This document shows positions 1-6,653 of a stretch of DNA of 11,718 bases, in pieces. Within the stretch, counting starts at the first letter, position 1. Every line of letters begins with the position of its first letter. The position numbers and the translations under genes are program-made. The notes under the pieces were generated by a model. It was not told where the DNA came from, searched no databases, and saw only the letters and a list, made by a program, of their open reading frames with translations. Source of the stretch: Pseudomonadota bacterium (lineage in GTDB: Bacteria; Pseudomonadota; Gammaproteobacteria; Burkholderiales; Burkholderiaceae); assembly GCA_963205525.1 (NCBI GenBank), contig CAUJJP010000076.1, forward strand, positions 1 to 11,718, given 5' to 3'.

Positions 1-504
1 CACCGCGACGTCGGTGCGGCGGTCGGCGCCGATGATCCTGGCCTTGAGCTCGCGCTTGTCGGTGAGGGTGACGATCACCTCGTCGGCACCGTCGACGACA
101 TGCGCGTTCGTCATCACGAAGCCGTCGGCGCTGAGGATGAAGCCCGAGCCGACGCCGCGCCGGGTCGGCTGATCGTCATCGTCGTCGTCGCGCCGCGGGC
201 TGCCACGGCCGTCGGGCAGCGGGATGCCGAAGCGGCGCAGGAACTCCTCGAACTCGGGCGGGATCTGGGCTCGCGAGCCGGCGCCGGCGGCCGCGCCCGG
301 CCGCTCCAGGGTGCGGATGTTGACCACCGCCGGTCCGACGCGTTCGACCAGTTCGGTGAAATCGGGCAAGGCCACGGTCGGCGCAGACGGTGTCGCCGGT
401 GCGGACGGCGCCGCCCAGCCCGCGGGGGCCAGGCTTGCCAGGCCCAGCAGCGTGCCGGTAGCCAGCGTGGCGCCGCAGCGCCTGATCGACAGCGTGAAGC
501 TCAT
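1..504 (-). CDS. mucD: DegP/MucD-type periplasmic serine protease (Do family), N-terminal part
   Basis: Periplasmic trypsin-like protease/chaperone of the HtrA family that degrades misfolded envelope proteins. Translating from the ATG at 504 gives 168 residues before the window edge; the rest, including the catalytic serine and PDZ domains, lies outside. Residues 1-31 form a signal peptide (basic SIRR, then a hydrophobic stretch ending AGWAA). The protease domain begins near residue 47 (PDFTELVERVGPAVVNI), with the conserved GVGSGFI at 117-123, the catalytic His in TNAHVV (H135) and the catalytic Asp in RRTDVAV (D165). A six-aspartate run at 106-111 sits in the variable loop before the protease core. 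It is the last gene of the rpoE-rseA-rseB run, 70 bp after rseB, with AAGGA about 12 nt before the ATG, a long spacing. No MucC/RseC gene separates it from rseB. Family assignment is firm; the exact paralogue name (mucD or degP) rests on context. Confidence 0.93.
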   Translation of the reverse strand, partial: MSFTLSIRRCGATLATGTLLGLASLAPAGWAAPSAPATPSAPTVALPDFTELVERVGPAVVNIRTLERPGAAAGAGSRAQIPPEFEEFLRRFGIPLPDGRGSPRRDDDDDDQPTRRGVGSGFILSADGFVMTNAHVVDGADEVIVTLTDKRELKARIIGADRRTDVAV

Positions 505-574
505 GGTCGGGGTCTTTCCTTGCGTGGATGTCGGATGCGGGCCGGCAGCGCGCTCGGGCGCCGCGGGCAGGGAT

Positions 575-1534
575 TCAACGGCGATCGAGGGCGGCGACGA
601 AGAGGTCCAGGCTGCGCCGGGGCACGTCGCCCATGACGGTGATCCAGTGGTCGCCGACGCGCTGCATCACGGTGTGCGTGGCGCCGACCTGGGCCCCGAG
701 TGCGTCCCGGTGGCGTTCGTCCGAATACGGTTCGATGAAGACGGAGACGAAGCTCAGGCCGTCCGAAAACAAGGCCTGCAGGGCCTGGCCGCCACCGGCC
801 AGCGCCGGGCGCTGGATGCAGCCGACGAGCTCGAAGCCGGGGACCTCGTGGCGCAGGCGCCAGCCCTGGGCCGCCCAGTCCACCGCTTCGCGGCGCGAAT
901 CCAGGCGCTGGTAGCCGGGCGGGTTGATGCCCTCCAGCACCGCCTTGGCGTCGGCGGCAACACCGATGCGGATCTCGCTGAAGAGCGAGGATTCGAGTAC
1001 CCGGCCCGCTTCGTCGACGACGTCGGTACGCAGCAGCAGACCGGTGGCCTCGTCGGCCTGCAGGCGCTGGCCGAAGCGCAGCTCGTCGCGCGGCTGCAGC
1101 GTCAGCACCTGCACGCGGCGGCCGGCGACGATGCTCTGCCCGCTCGCGCTGAGCGTGTAGTGCGCGAGTGCACGCGGCTCGACCCGGCGCCGCGTCGGGT
1201 CCAGGCCCCCGACGGCGGCAGCGCGCTGCTCGACCACCACCAGCTTCTTGTGCGGCCACACGGTCTGCACGCTGTCGTTGCGGCGGTAGATGCGGTGCTG
1301 CTGGCCGTCCAGCGCCTCCACCTGCTCGAACACCTGACCGTCCACCGCATAGTGCGTCACGCGCGAGCTGGAGACGACGCCGGCCGCGGTGTAGACCATG
1401 GTGCCGCGATAGTTCTGGTCCGCCGCGGCGTTGTTCAGGCGCGCGATCCAGGCCTGGGCATCGAGCAACGGCGCGGCCGCTGCCAGCGCCGGCAGGAGCC
1501 CGGCAAGGGCCAGGACACGCCGCCAGCGCCGCAT
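575..1534 (-). CDS. rseB: Sigma-E regulatory protein RseB/MucB
   Basis: Periplasmic protein that binds the outer part of anti-sigma RseA, shields it from cleavage and senses envelope damage. The chosen start gives 319 residues, the usual size for the family. It begins with an Arg-rich stretch (MRRWRR), a hydrophobic run (VLALAGLLPALAAAA) and a plausible signal-peptidase site near residue 20. The N-terminal LolA/LppX-like domain spans about 25-200 (the NYRGTMVY and VWPHKKLVVVE stretches are typical). A smaller C-terminal domain follows (about 215-319; FIEPYSDER, then GDHWITVMGDVP). An in-frame ATG at 1618 overlaps the rseA stop as TGATG and would add 28 residues with no signal-peptide character. 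I prefer 1534 because it puts the signal sequence at the N-terminus, although 1618 is the better placed site for translational coupling. It lies between rseA and degP. Confidence 0.93.
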   Translation of the reverse strand: MRRWRRVLALAGLLPALAAAAPLLDAQAWIARLNNAAADQNYRGTMVYTAAGVVSSSRVTHYAVDGQVFEQVEALDGQQHRIYRRNDSVQTVWPHKKLVVVEQRAAAVGGLDPTRRRVEPRALAHYTLSASGQSIVAGRRVQVLTLQPRDELRFGQRLQADEATGLLLRTDVVDEAGRVLESSLFSEIRIGVAADAKAVLEGINPPGYQRLDSRREAVDWAAQGWRLRHEVPGFELVGCIQRPALAGGGQALQALFSDGLSFVSVFIEPYSDERHRDALGAQVGATHTVMQRVGDHWITVMGDVPRRSLDLFVAALDRR

Positions 1535-1617
1535 CGGCGCCCGCCCGCCCTGATCTGAGGCTGCCGAGGGCCCCGGCCCGCCACGCGACGCCCGGCCGCA
1601 AGCGCCTGGCGCCGCCA

Positions 1618-2265
1618 TCAGCGCTGCGGCGCGGACTCGAAGTCCACGGTTCGCACCGCACCGCCTGGCAGCGCGGCCGGCGCTCCCATCAGCAGCTCGC
1701 GATGGGCGCGCAGGTACTCGTCCAGGCGCGCATCACGCAGCAGGCGGACCGGCTCGGCGGGCCGGGCCGGCAATGGCGCCGCCGCGTCGGCCACCCTCGC
1801 CACCCCTGCAGGTGCGGCGACCGTCAAGGCCGCAGGCGGCGTGGCAGCGACCTGCGCGGCGTCGAAACCGGCCGCGCCCGGCGCCGCCTGCTGCAGCACC
1901 ACCATCACCCCGGTGACGGCGACAAATCCGGCCGCCGCCGCCACCGGCAGCAGCCAGAGCTGGCGCCTGGGGCGCGCCGCCGCCACCTGCGGCGGCGTCG
2001 GCGCCAGCAGCACCGGCTCGTCGGCCATGCGTTCGCGCAAGGCCTCCAGAAAAGCCTGATCCTGTGCCGGCGCGCGCGCCAGATCGTCCGACCGCAGCAC
2101 GTCGCCAATCAGCTGGTAGGCGTGCCAGGTGCGGCGCGACGCCTCATCCGCCTCCCAGCGCCGGCAGGCCGCGCCCAGCGCGTCACCGTCCAGCCGCCCG
2201 TCGGCCAGGTCGGACAACCACTGGTCTGGTTCATCCTGGGATGCGTGTGCGTGTGGTGGATGCAT
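1618..2265 (-). CDS. rseA: Anti-sigma-E factor RseA
   Basis: Inner-membrane anti-sigma factor that holds RpoE inactive until regulated proteolysis releases it. It has 215 residues from the ATG at 2265, which is 22 bp after the rpoE stop. The cytoplasmic N-terminal domain (about 11-60; QWLSDLADGRLDG, then W47HAYQLIGDVLRSDD) carries the family's conserved sigma-binding helices. A single hydrophobic segment at about 103-126 (LWLLPVAAAAGFVAVTGVMV) fits the transmembrane helix. A low-complexity Ala/Pro-rich periplasmic tail follows, with a more conserved block near 175-195 (RLDEYLRAHRELLMG), common in proteobacterial RseA/MucA. In-frame codons upstream of 2265 run back into rpoE, so a longer start is unlikely. 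The first residues are His-rich (MHPPHAHA), an oddity without assigned meaning. Confidence 0.93.
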   Translation of the reverse strand: MHPPHAHASQDEPDQWLSDLADGRLDGDALGAACRRWEADEASRRTWHAYQLIGDVLRSDDLARAPAQDQAFLEALRERMADEPVLLAPTPPQVAAARPRRQLWLLPVAAAAGFVAVTGVMVVLQQAAPGAAGFDAAQVAATPPAALTVAAPAGVARVADAAAPLPARPAEPVRLLRDARLDEYLRAHRELLMGAPAALPGGAVRTVDFESAPQR

Positions 2266-2287
2266 GGGTTCACTCGGTGGTCGGGTT

Positions 2288-2899
2288 TCACCAGCGGCTG
2301 CCGTCGCGGGTGTCCAGCAGCGGCCGCAGGCGCAGGGCAATCGCCTCGCGGGCGCGGAAGATCCGTGATCGCACGGTCCCGATCGGGCAGTTCATCGCAT
2401 CGGCGATCTCTTCGTAGCTCAGTCCTTCGATCTCGCGCAGGGTGATCGCCTGGCGCAGGTCTTCCGACAGCGCCGCGATCGCTTCGTTCACGGCGGTGGC
2501 GATTTCCTTGCTCGCCAGCAGCGCCTCCGGGGTTTCGCCGTCGCTTAGTTCGTTCTCGACGCGGGAAGTTTCACTGCCCTCCTCGTCGCGCGCGGCGAGC
2601 GCGGTCTCGGTGATCAGCGGGTCGCGCTTCAAGTCCATCAGGCTCTTCTTGGCGGTGTTGACGGCGATCCGGTACAGCCAGGTGTAGAAGGCGCTTTCGC
2701 CGCGGAACTGCGGCAGCGCGCGGTAGGCGCGGATGAAGGTTTCCTGTGCGATGTCGGCCACCAGGTCGCTGTCGCGCACCATGCGCGAGATCAGGCGTTC
2801 AATCCGGCGCTGGTACTTGACGACCAGCATCTCGAAGGCCCGCACGTCGCCGCGCTTGACGCGTTCGACGAGCAGGGCGTCGGCATCGGCGGGCGTCAT
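2288..2899 (-). CDS. rpoE: ECF sigma factor RpoE (sigma-E / AlgU)
   Basis: Extracytoplasmic-function sigma factor that directs RNA polymerase to envelope-stress promoters. It has 203 residues, slightly longer than the E. coli protein. Region 2 covers about 10-85, with the -10 recognition/melting stretch DIAQETFIRAYRALPQF followed by SAFYTWLYRIAVNTAKK. An acidic linker (about 103-127) leads to region 4 at about 135-192, with the helix-turn-helix LSYEEIADAMNCPIGTVRSR that reads the -35 element. The start ATG at 2899 overlaps the ygfX-like stop as ATGA, implying coupled translation and transcription from upstream. The anti-sigma genes follow directly, as in algU-mucAB operons. The linker contains unusual AT-rich codons discussed under the internal promoter candidate. 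Confidence 0.97.
   Translation of the reverse strand: MTPADADALLVERVKRGDVRAFEMLVVKYQRRIERLISRMVRDSDLVADIAQETFIRAYRALPQFRGESAFYTWLYRIAVNTAKKSLMDLKRDPLITETALAARDEEGSETSRVENELSDGETPEALLASKEIATAVNEAIAALSEDLRQAITLREIEGLSYEEIADAMNCPIGTVRSRIFRAREAIALRLRPLLDTRDGSRW
2544..2572 (-). promoter_or_regulatory. Candidate sigma-E-type promoter inside rpoE
   Basis: Reading the minus strand, GAAACTT (2572-2566) is followed after 16 nt by ACTAAG (2549-2544). This resembles the sigma-E pattern GAACTT - about 16 nt - TCTAA/TCAAA, with mismatches. The two boxes coincide with an ACT threonine codon and a CTA leucine codon, both uncommon in this GC-rich stretch. If real, it would drive rseA-rseB-degP from within rpoE, about 270 bp upstream of rseA. 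It is a visual match only. Confidence 0.25.
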
Positions 2900-3333
2900 T
2901 CAGGGTCGCCGGGCTGGCGCCGCGGCGCTTGCGGGTTTGCCACGTACGGCGTCGCGTACAGGGTCGCGCGCAGGGCGGTCCAGGCAGCACCGCAGCCGGC
3001 CGGCGACAAGGGCAGCCAGACACGCCTGCCACCGGCCGCCGTGAGTCGCAGCAGCATCCAGCCGCCCAGGTCCAGCGCCACCCCGGCCTGCACGGGCTGG
3101 TCGGCGTGGCGCCAGTCCTGGCCATCCCAGGCCAGCGTGGCCGGCGGCCGCCGCGCATCGCGCCACGCGCGCAGGCCGAGCCAGCACAGTGCGAGCGCGG
3201 CCGCCAGGGTGGGCCAGCCGGGATTCCAGCCGAGCAGGGCCGCCGCGGCCAGGAGGTGGGCACACAGCAGGGCGCGACGCCAGCCGCCGCCGTCACCTGC
3301 CATCGGCAGCGCCAGCGCAGCCGGCCCGTGCAT
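2896..3333 (-). CDS. YgfX/CptA-like small inner-membrane protein
   Basis: A 145-residue protein with two hydrophobic segments close together, about 20-36 (ALLCAHLLAAAALLGW) and 41-57 (PTLAAALALCWLGLRAW). A soluble C-terminal domain follows. That domain lines up by eye with E. coli YgfX: LAWDGQDWR matches LRWQGQEWS, GWMLLRL matches GMMLRL, and RRVWLPLSPAGCGAAWTALRATL matches the QHLWLAAD...EWRDLRRILL region. YgfX in E. coli has been described as a membrane toxin (CptA) and as a partner of SdhE/YgfY; no sdhE-like gene is nearby, so neither role can be assumed here. It starts 3 bp after the fabF stop and ends in a 4-bp ATGA overlap with rpoE, so it is embedded in the operon. An inner Met at residue 11 is a possible alternative start. 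Similarity is from memory of the E. coli sequence, not a search. Confidence 0.75.
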   Translation of the reverse strand: MHGPAALALPMAGDGGGWRRALLCAHLLAAAALLGWNPGWPTLAAALALCWLGLRAWRDARRPPATLAWDGQDWRHADQPVQAGVALDLGGWMLLRLTAAGGRRVWLPLSPAGCGAAWTALRATLYATPYVANPQAPRRQPGDPE

Positions 3334-3336
3334 GCT

Positions 3337-4581
3337 TCAGACGCGCCGGAAGACCAGCGTGCCGTTGGTACCGCCGAAGCCGAAGTTGGTCTTCACCGCC
3401 AGCTCGATGCGCATCTCGCGCGCCTCGTTGGCGCAATAGTCGAGGTCGCACTCGGGGTCCGGGTCGACCAGGTTGATGGTCGGCGGCGACACCTGGTGGT
3501 GCAGCGCGAGCACGGTGAACAGCGACTCGATGCCGCCGGCGCCGCCCAGCAGGTGGCCGGTCATCGACTTGGTGGAGTTGACCACCAGCCGGCGCGCGTG
3601 CTCGCCGAAAGCGAGCTTGATCGCGTTTGTCTCGTTCACGTCGCCCAGCGGTGTGCTGGTGCCGTGGGCGTTGAGGTATTGCACCTCGTCGGCGTTGATG
3701 CCGGCGTTGCGCAGCGCCGCCTTCATGGCGCGCTTGGGGCCGTCGACGTTGGGTGCCGTCATGTGGAAGGCATCGGCGCCCATGCCGAAGCCGGCCAGTT
3801 CGGCGTAGATCCGTGCCCCGCGCTTGACCGCGTGCTCGTAGGCCTCGAGCACCAGCACGCCCGCGCCCTCACCGAGCACGAAGCCGTCGCGCCCCTTGTC
3901 CCAGGGACGCGACGCGGCCTGCGGGTCGTCGTTGCGCGAGGACAGCGCACGCGCGGCGGCAAAGCCACCCATGCCCAGCGGGCTCACCGTGCCTTCGGCG
4001 CCGCCGGCCACCATCACGTCCGCGTCGCCGTACTCGATCAGGCGGCCGGCTTCGCCGATGCAGTGCAGCCCGGTCGTGCAGGCGGTCACGATCGCCATGT
4101 TGGGGCCGGTGAAGCCGTAGCGGATCGACAGGTGGCCGGAGATCATGTTGATGATCGACGCCGGCACGAAGAAGGGCGAGATGCGTCGCGGCCCGCGGTT
4201 GCGGTATTCCTCGTGCGTGGCCTCGATCATCGGCAGGCCGCCGATGCCCGAGCCGACCATGCAGCCGATGCGCTCGGCGGACTGTTCGTCCAGCGCATCA
4301 CCGGTGGGCAGCCCGGCGTCCTGCACGGCCTGGATCGCGGCCGCCATCCCGTAGTGGATGAAGGCGTCCATGTGACGCGCTTCCTTGCCGGGGATGTAGT
4401 CCTCGACGTTGAAGCCCTTCACCTCGCCGGCGATGCGGCAGCTCAGCGCGGAGGCATCGAACCGGGTGACGGTGTCGATGCCGCTGCGCCCGGCGACCAG
4501 GTTGGCCCAGCCTTCGGCGACGCTGTTGCCGACCGGGCTGATCAGCCCCAGGCCGGTGACGACGACACGGCGACGCGACAT
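3337..4581 (-). CDS. fabF: 3-oxoacyl-ACP synthase II (KAS II)
   Basis: Condensing enzyme of the type II fatty-acid elongation cycle; it joins malonyl-ACP to acyl-ACP and in many bacteria handles the step to cis-vaccenate. It has 414 residues, the normal length, starting [19 protein letters not shown]. The thiolase-fold active site is complete: nucleophile Cys168 in VTACTTG, His306 in [11 protein letters not shown], the conserved Lys338, His343 in [13 protein letters not shown], and the gatekeeper Phe402 in NFGFGGTNG. The start lies 7 bp after the acpP stop, so ACP and its elongation enzyme are made from one message. The ygfX-like gene follows after 3 bp. Confidence 0.98.
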   Translation of the reverse strand: MSRRRVVVTGLGLISPVGNSVAEGWANLVAGRSGIDTVTRFDASALSCRIAGEVKGFNVEDYIPGKEARHMDAFIHYGMAAAIQAVQDAGLPTGDALDEQSAERIGCMVGSGIGGLPMIEATHEEYRNRGPRRISPFFVPASIINMISGHLSIRYGFTGPNMAIVTACTTGLHCIGEAGRLIEYGDADVMVAGGAEGTVSPLGMGGFAAARALSSRNDDPQAASRPWDKGRDGFVLGEGAGVLVLEAYEHAVKRGARIYAELAGFGMGADAFHMTAPNVDGPKRAMKAALRNAGINADEVQYLNAHGTSTPLGDVNETNAIKLAFGEHARRLVVNSTKSMTGHLLGGAGGIESLFTVLALHHQVSPPTINLVDPDPECDLDYCANEAREMRIELAVKTNFGFGGTNGTLVFRRV

Positions 4582-4588
4582 GCGCAGC

Positions 4589-4828
4589 TCAGGCCTTCTG
4601 GTGCTTGACGGCGTAGTCGATCGCCAGCTGGACGGTGGTGATCTTCTCGGCCTCCTCGTCCGGGATCTCGATCCCGAACTCGTCTTCCAGGGCCATCACC
4701 AGTTCCACCGTGTCAAGCGAGTCGGCGCCCAGGTCGGCCACGAAGGCCTTTTCGTTGGTGACATCCGTCTCGGGCACGCCGAGCTGCTCGGCGATGATTT
4801 TCTTGACACGGGATTCGATATCGCTCAT
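4589..4828 (-). CDS. acpP: Acyl carrier protein
   Basis: Carries growing acyl chains on 4'-phosphopantetheine for fatty-acid and lipid A/phospholipid synthesis in the cytosol. It has 79 residues, acidic, with the invariant attachment motif [11 protein letters not shown], Ser37 being the modified residue. Helix I ([15 protein letters not shown]) and helix III ([18 protein letters not shown]) are typical of proteobacterial AcpP. It has the strongest ribosome-binding site seen in the window (TGGAGGA) and an 82-bp upstream spacer with a hairpin and a -10-like box, in keeping with the high ACP expression known in bacteria. Confidence 0.99.
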   Translation of the reverse strand: MSDIESRVKKIIAEQLGVPETDVTNEKAFVADLGADSLDTVELVMALEDEFGIEIPDEEAEKITTVQLAIDYAVKHQKA

Positions 4829-4831
4829 GAC

Positions 4832-4838
4832 TCCTCCA
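4832..4838 (-). promoter_or_regulatory. Strong ribosome-binding site of acpP
   Basis: TGGAGGA on the minus strand ends 3 nt before the acpP ATG. It lies in a near-perfect palindrome, ACTCCT-nn-AGGAGT (4830-4843), so the site could partly pair with itself. Most other genes in the cluster have weaker sites. Confidence 0.7.
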
Positions 4839-4864
4839 GGAGTGGGTCCAACTGACAGCCGGCG

Positions 4865-4870
4865 ATTCTA
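4865..4870 (-). promoter_or_regulatory. Candidate -10 box of an acpP promoter
   Basis: TAGAAT on the minus strand differs from TATAAT at one base and is one of few AT-rich hexamers in the fabG-acpP spacer. It would start transcription about 30 nt before the acpP ATG. No good -35 hexamer stands 16-18 nt upstream. E. coli acpP is known to have its own promoter, which makes the position reasonable, but the call is weak. Confidence 0.3.
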
Positions 4871-4882
4871 CCGGCGGGGGCT

Positions 4883-4898
4883 GGCGGGTTTTCCCGCC
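4883..4898 (-). other. Perfect 6-bp hairpin in the fabG-acpP spacer
   Basis: GGCGGG-tttt-CCCGCC is a perfect inverted repeat 13 bp after the fabG stop. On the minus-strand transcript the loop is AAAA. There is no U-tract after it on either strand, so it is not a standard intrinsic terminator. It could act as an attenuator, an mRNA-stabilising stem or a processing boundary between fabG and the highly expressed acpP. Confidence 0.45.
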
Positions 4899-4910
4899 CG
4901 AAACTGTGGC

Positions 4911-5654
4911 TCAGGCCATGTACATGCCGCCGTTGACGTGCAGCTCGGCGCCGGTGATGTAGCCCGCCAGCTCGCTGGCGAGAAAGGCCACCGCGTGCGC
5001 CACCTCTTCCGGCCGGCCCAGGCGGGCAAGCGGAATCTGCGCCAGCAAGGCGGTCTTCTGCGCCTCGGGCAGGGCATCGGTCATGTCGGTGGCGATGAAG
5101 CCGGGAGCAACGCAGTTGACGGTGATGTTGCGGCTGCCGAGCTCGCGCGCCAGGGCGCGCGTCATGCCGGCAACACCTGCCTTGGCGGCGGCGTAGTTGG
5201 CCTGGCCGGCGTTGCCGCTGGCGCCGACCACCGAGGTCACGCTGACGATGCGGCCGAAGCGCTGCTTCATCATCGGCCGGATCGCGGCCCGGCTGAGGCG
5301 GAACACCGCCTTCAGGTTGGTGTCCAGCACCGCATCCCAGTCCTCGTCCTTCATGCGCATGGCGAGCTGGTCGCGCGTGATGCCGGCGTTGTTGACCAGC
5401 ACGTGCAGGCCGCCCTCGGCCTTCACGATGGCGTCCAGCGCCGCCTCGGCGGCGGCGCCGTCGGTGACGTTGAGCGCGATGCCACGCCCGCCATGCGGCG
5501 CCAGCGCGGCGCCGATGGCGGCGGCACCCGCCTCGGTGGTGGCGGTGCCGACGACGCGGCAGCCCTGCTGTGCGAGCGCGAGTGCGATCGCGCGCCCGAT
5601 GCCGCGCGACGCGCCGGTGACGAGGGCGATCCGGGGTTCGGCAGCGGTGTTCAT
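4911..5654 (-). CDS. fabG: 3-oxoacyl-ACP reductase
   Basis: NADPH-dependent short-chain dehydrogenase performing the first reduction of each fatty-acid elongation round. It has 247 residues from the ATG at 5654. Motifs in order are the Rossmann TGASRGIGRA near the N-terminus, NNAG in the middle, then Ser of the SVTSVVGASGN stretch and YAAAKAG carrying the catalytic Tyr and Lys. The C-terminus GAELHVNGGMYM is typical FabG. The frame is open upstream into fabD, but the ATG at 5654 overlaps the fabD stop (ATGA) and gives the normal family length, so the longer 285-residue reading is rejected. AAGG lies about 10 nt upstream. Confidence 0.98.
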   Translation of the reverse strand: MNTAAEPRIALVTGASRGIGRAIALALAQQGCRVVGTATTEAGAAAIGAALAPHGGRGIALNVTDGAAAEAALDAIVKAEGGLHVLVNNAGITRDQLAMRMKDEDWDAVLDTNLKAVFRLSRAAIRPMMKQRFGRIVSVTSVVGASGNAGQANYAAAKAGVAGMTRALARELGSRNITVNCVAPGFIATDMTDALPEAQKTALLAQIPLARLGRPEEVAHAVAFLASELAGYITGAELHVNGGMYMA

Positions 5655-6592
5655 GACAGCAATGCCTTCAGTTCGGCCAGCGTCGCCGGGTCGAGCACGG
5701 TCAGGCTCTCCAGATCCGGCTGCTCGACGCGCTTGACCATCTTGGCCAGCACACGGCCGGGGCCGCATTCGTGGACGTGGCGCAGGCCGCGCGCGTACAG
5801 CGCCTGCACCAGCTCGACCCAGCGCACCGGACCGAAGGCCTGGCGGTACAGGGCGTCGCGGATGCGCTGCGGATCGGTCTCGACGGCGACGTCGATGTTG
5901 TTCAGCACCGGGATCTGCGGTGCGTTGAACGGCGTCGCCGCCAGCCGCTCGCGCAGCCGCTCGGCGGCCGGCTTCATGAGTGCGCAGTGGAAGGGTGCCG
6001 ACACCGCCAGCGGCAGTGCACGCTTGGCACCCAGGGTCTTGAGCAGCGCGACCGCGGCGTCCACCCCGGCCTTGCTGCCGGCGATCACGGTCTGCTTGGG
6101 TTCGTTGAAGTTGGCCGCCGACACCACCTCGCCGCTGTCCTGCGCGGCCTGCGCGCAGGCCTGGGCGACCGCCGCGCCGTCCAGCCCGAGGATGGCCATC
6201 ATGGCGCCGCTGCCCACCGGCACCGCCTCCTGCATGGCCTGGGCGCGAAAGCGCACCAGCGGCACGGCGTCGGCCAGCGTCAGGGCGCCGGCTGCGACCA
6301 GGGCGCTGTATTCGCCCAGCGAATGCCCGGCCAGCGCCGCCGGTGCGGCCCCGCCTTCGGCGCGCCAGGCGCGGTAGTTGGCGATTCCGGCCACCAGCAT
6401 CACGAGCTGGGTGTTGACAGTCAGCGCCAGGGCCTCGGCCGGGCCTTCGTGGATCAGGCGGCGCACGTCCTCGCCGGCCGCGGCACTCGCTTCGTCCAGG
6501 GTGGCGACGACCGCCGGGTGCTCGCCCCAGGCGTCCAGCATGCCCACCGACTGCGAGCCCTGACCGGGGAAGACGAATGCAAAGGGTTTCAT
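5651..6592 (-). CDS. fabD: Malonyl-CoA:ACP transacylase
   Basis: Transfers malonyl from CoA to ACP, supplying the extender unit for FabH and FabF. It has 313 residues. The N-terminal FVFPGQGSQSVGML is characteristic, the nucleophile is Ser91 in GHSLGEYSALVAAG, and the partner His202 lies in SAPFHCALMKPA. The substrate-binding Arg116 (RFRAQAMQ) and the C-terminal ECGPGRVLAKMVKR block are present, so the enzyme looks intact. It sits 61 bp after fabH and overlaps fabG by 4 bp. The ribosome-binding site is weak. Confidence 0.98.
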   Translation of the reverse strand: MKPFAFVFPGQGSQSVGMLDAWGEHPAVVATLDEASAAAGEDVRRLIHEGPAEALALTVNTQLVMLVAGIANYRAWRAEGGAAPAALAGHSLGEYSALVAAGALTLADAVPLVRFRAQAMQEAVPVGSGAMMAILGLDGAAVAQACAQAAQDSGEVVSAANFNEPKQTVIAGSKAGVDAAVALLKTLGAKRALPLAVSAPFHCALMKPAAERLRERLAATPFNAPQIPVLNNIDVAVETDPQRIRDALYRQAFGPVRWVELVQALYARGLRHVHECGPGRVLAKMVKRVEQPDLESLTVLDPATLAELKALLS

Positions 6593-6653
6593 GGTGATGT
6601 CCGAATCGGCACCGGGGCCCGCGCCGTCCGTCGCGCAGGCCGCCGCAGGGTGC

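Noticed and set aside
224..1558. 444-residue plus-strand ORF opposite degP and rseB
   Set aside because: Antisense shadow; the minus-strand genes have signal peptides and conserved domains and explain the sequence.
2929..4608. 559-residue plus-strand ORF opposite fabF, ygfX and acpP
   Set aside because: It is antisense to well supported genes; long antisense frames are expected at this GC content, and the translation is low-complexity (His/Val/Arg/Ala-rich) without family motifs.
4701..4706. GGAACT in acpP as a sigma-E -35 box
   Set aside because: No -10-like sequence stands 15-17 nt downstream, and it is explained by coding sequence.
4883..4898. Hairpin as an intrinsic terminator between fabG and acpP
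   Set aside because: The stem is good but there is no T-tract on either strand; kept only as a hairpin of unknown function.
4635..6377. 580-residue plus-strand ORF opposite acpP, fabG and fabD
   Set aside because: Shadow of three genes with intact catalytic motifs on the other strand; crosses gene boundaries and shows no domain pattern.
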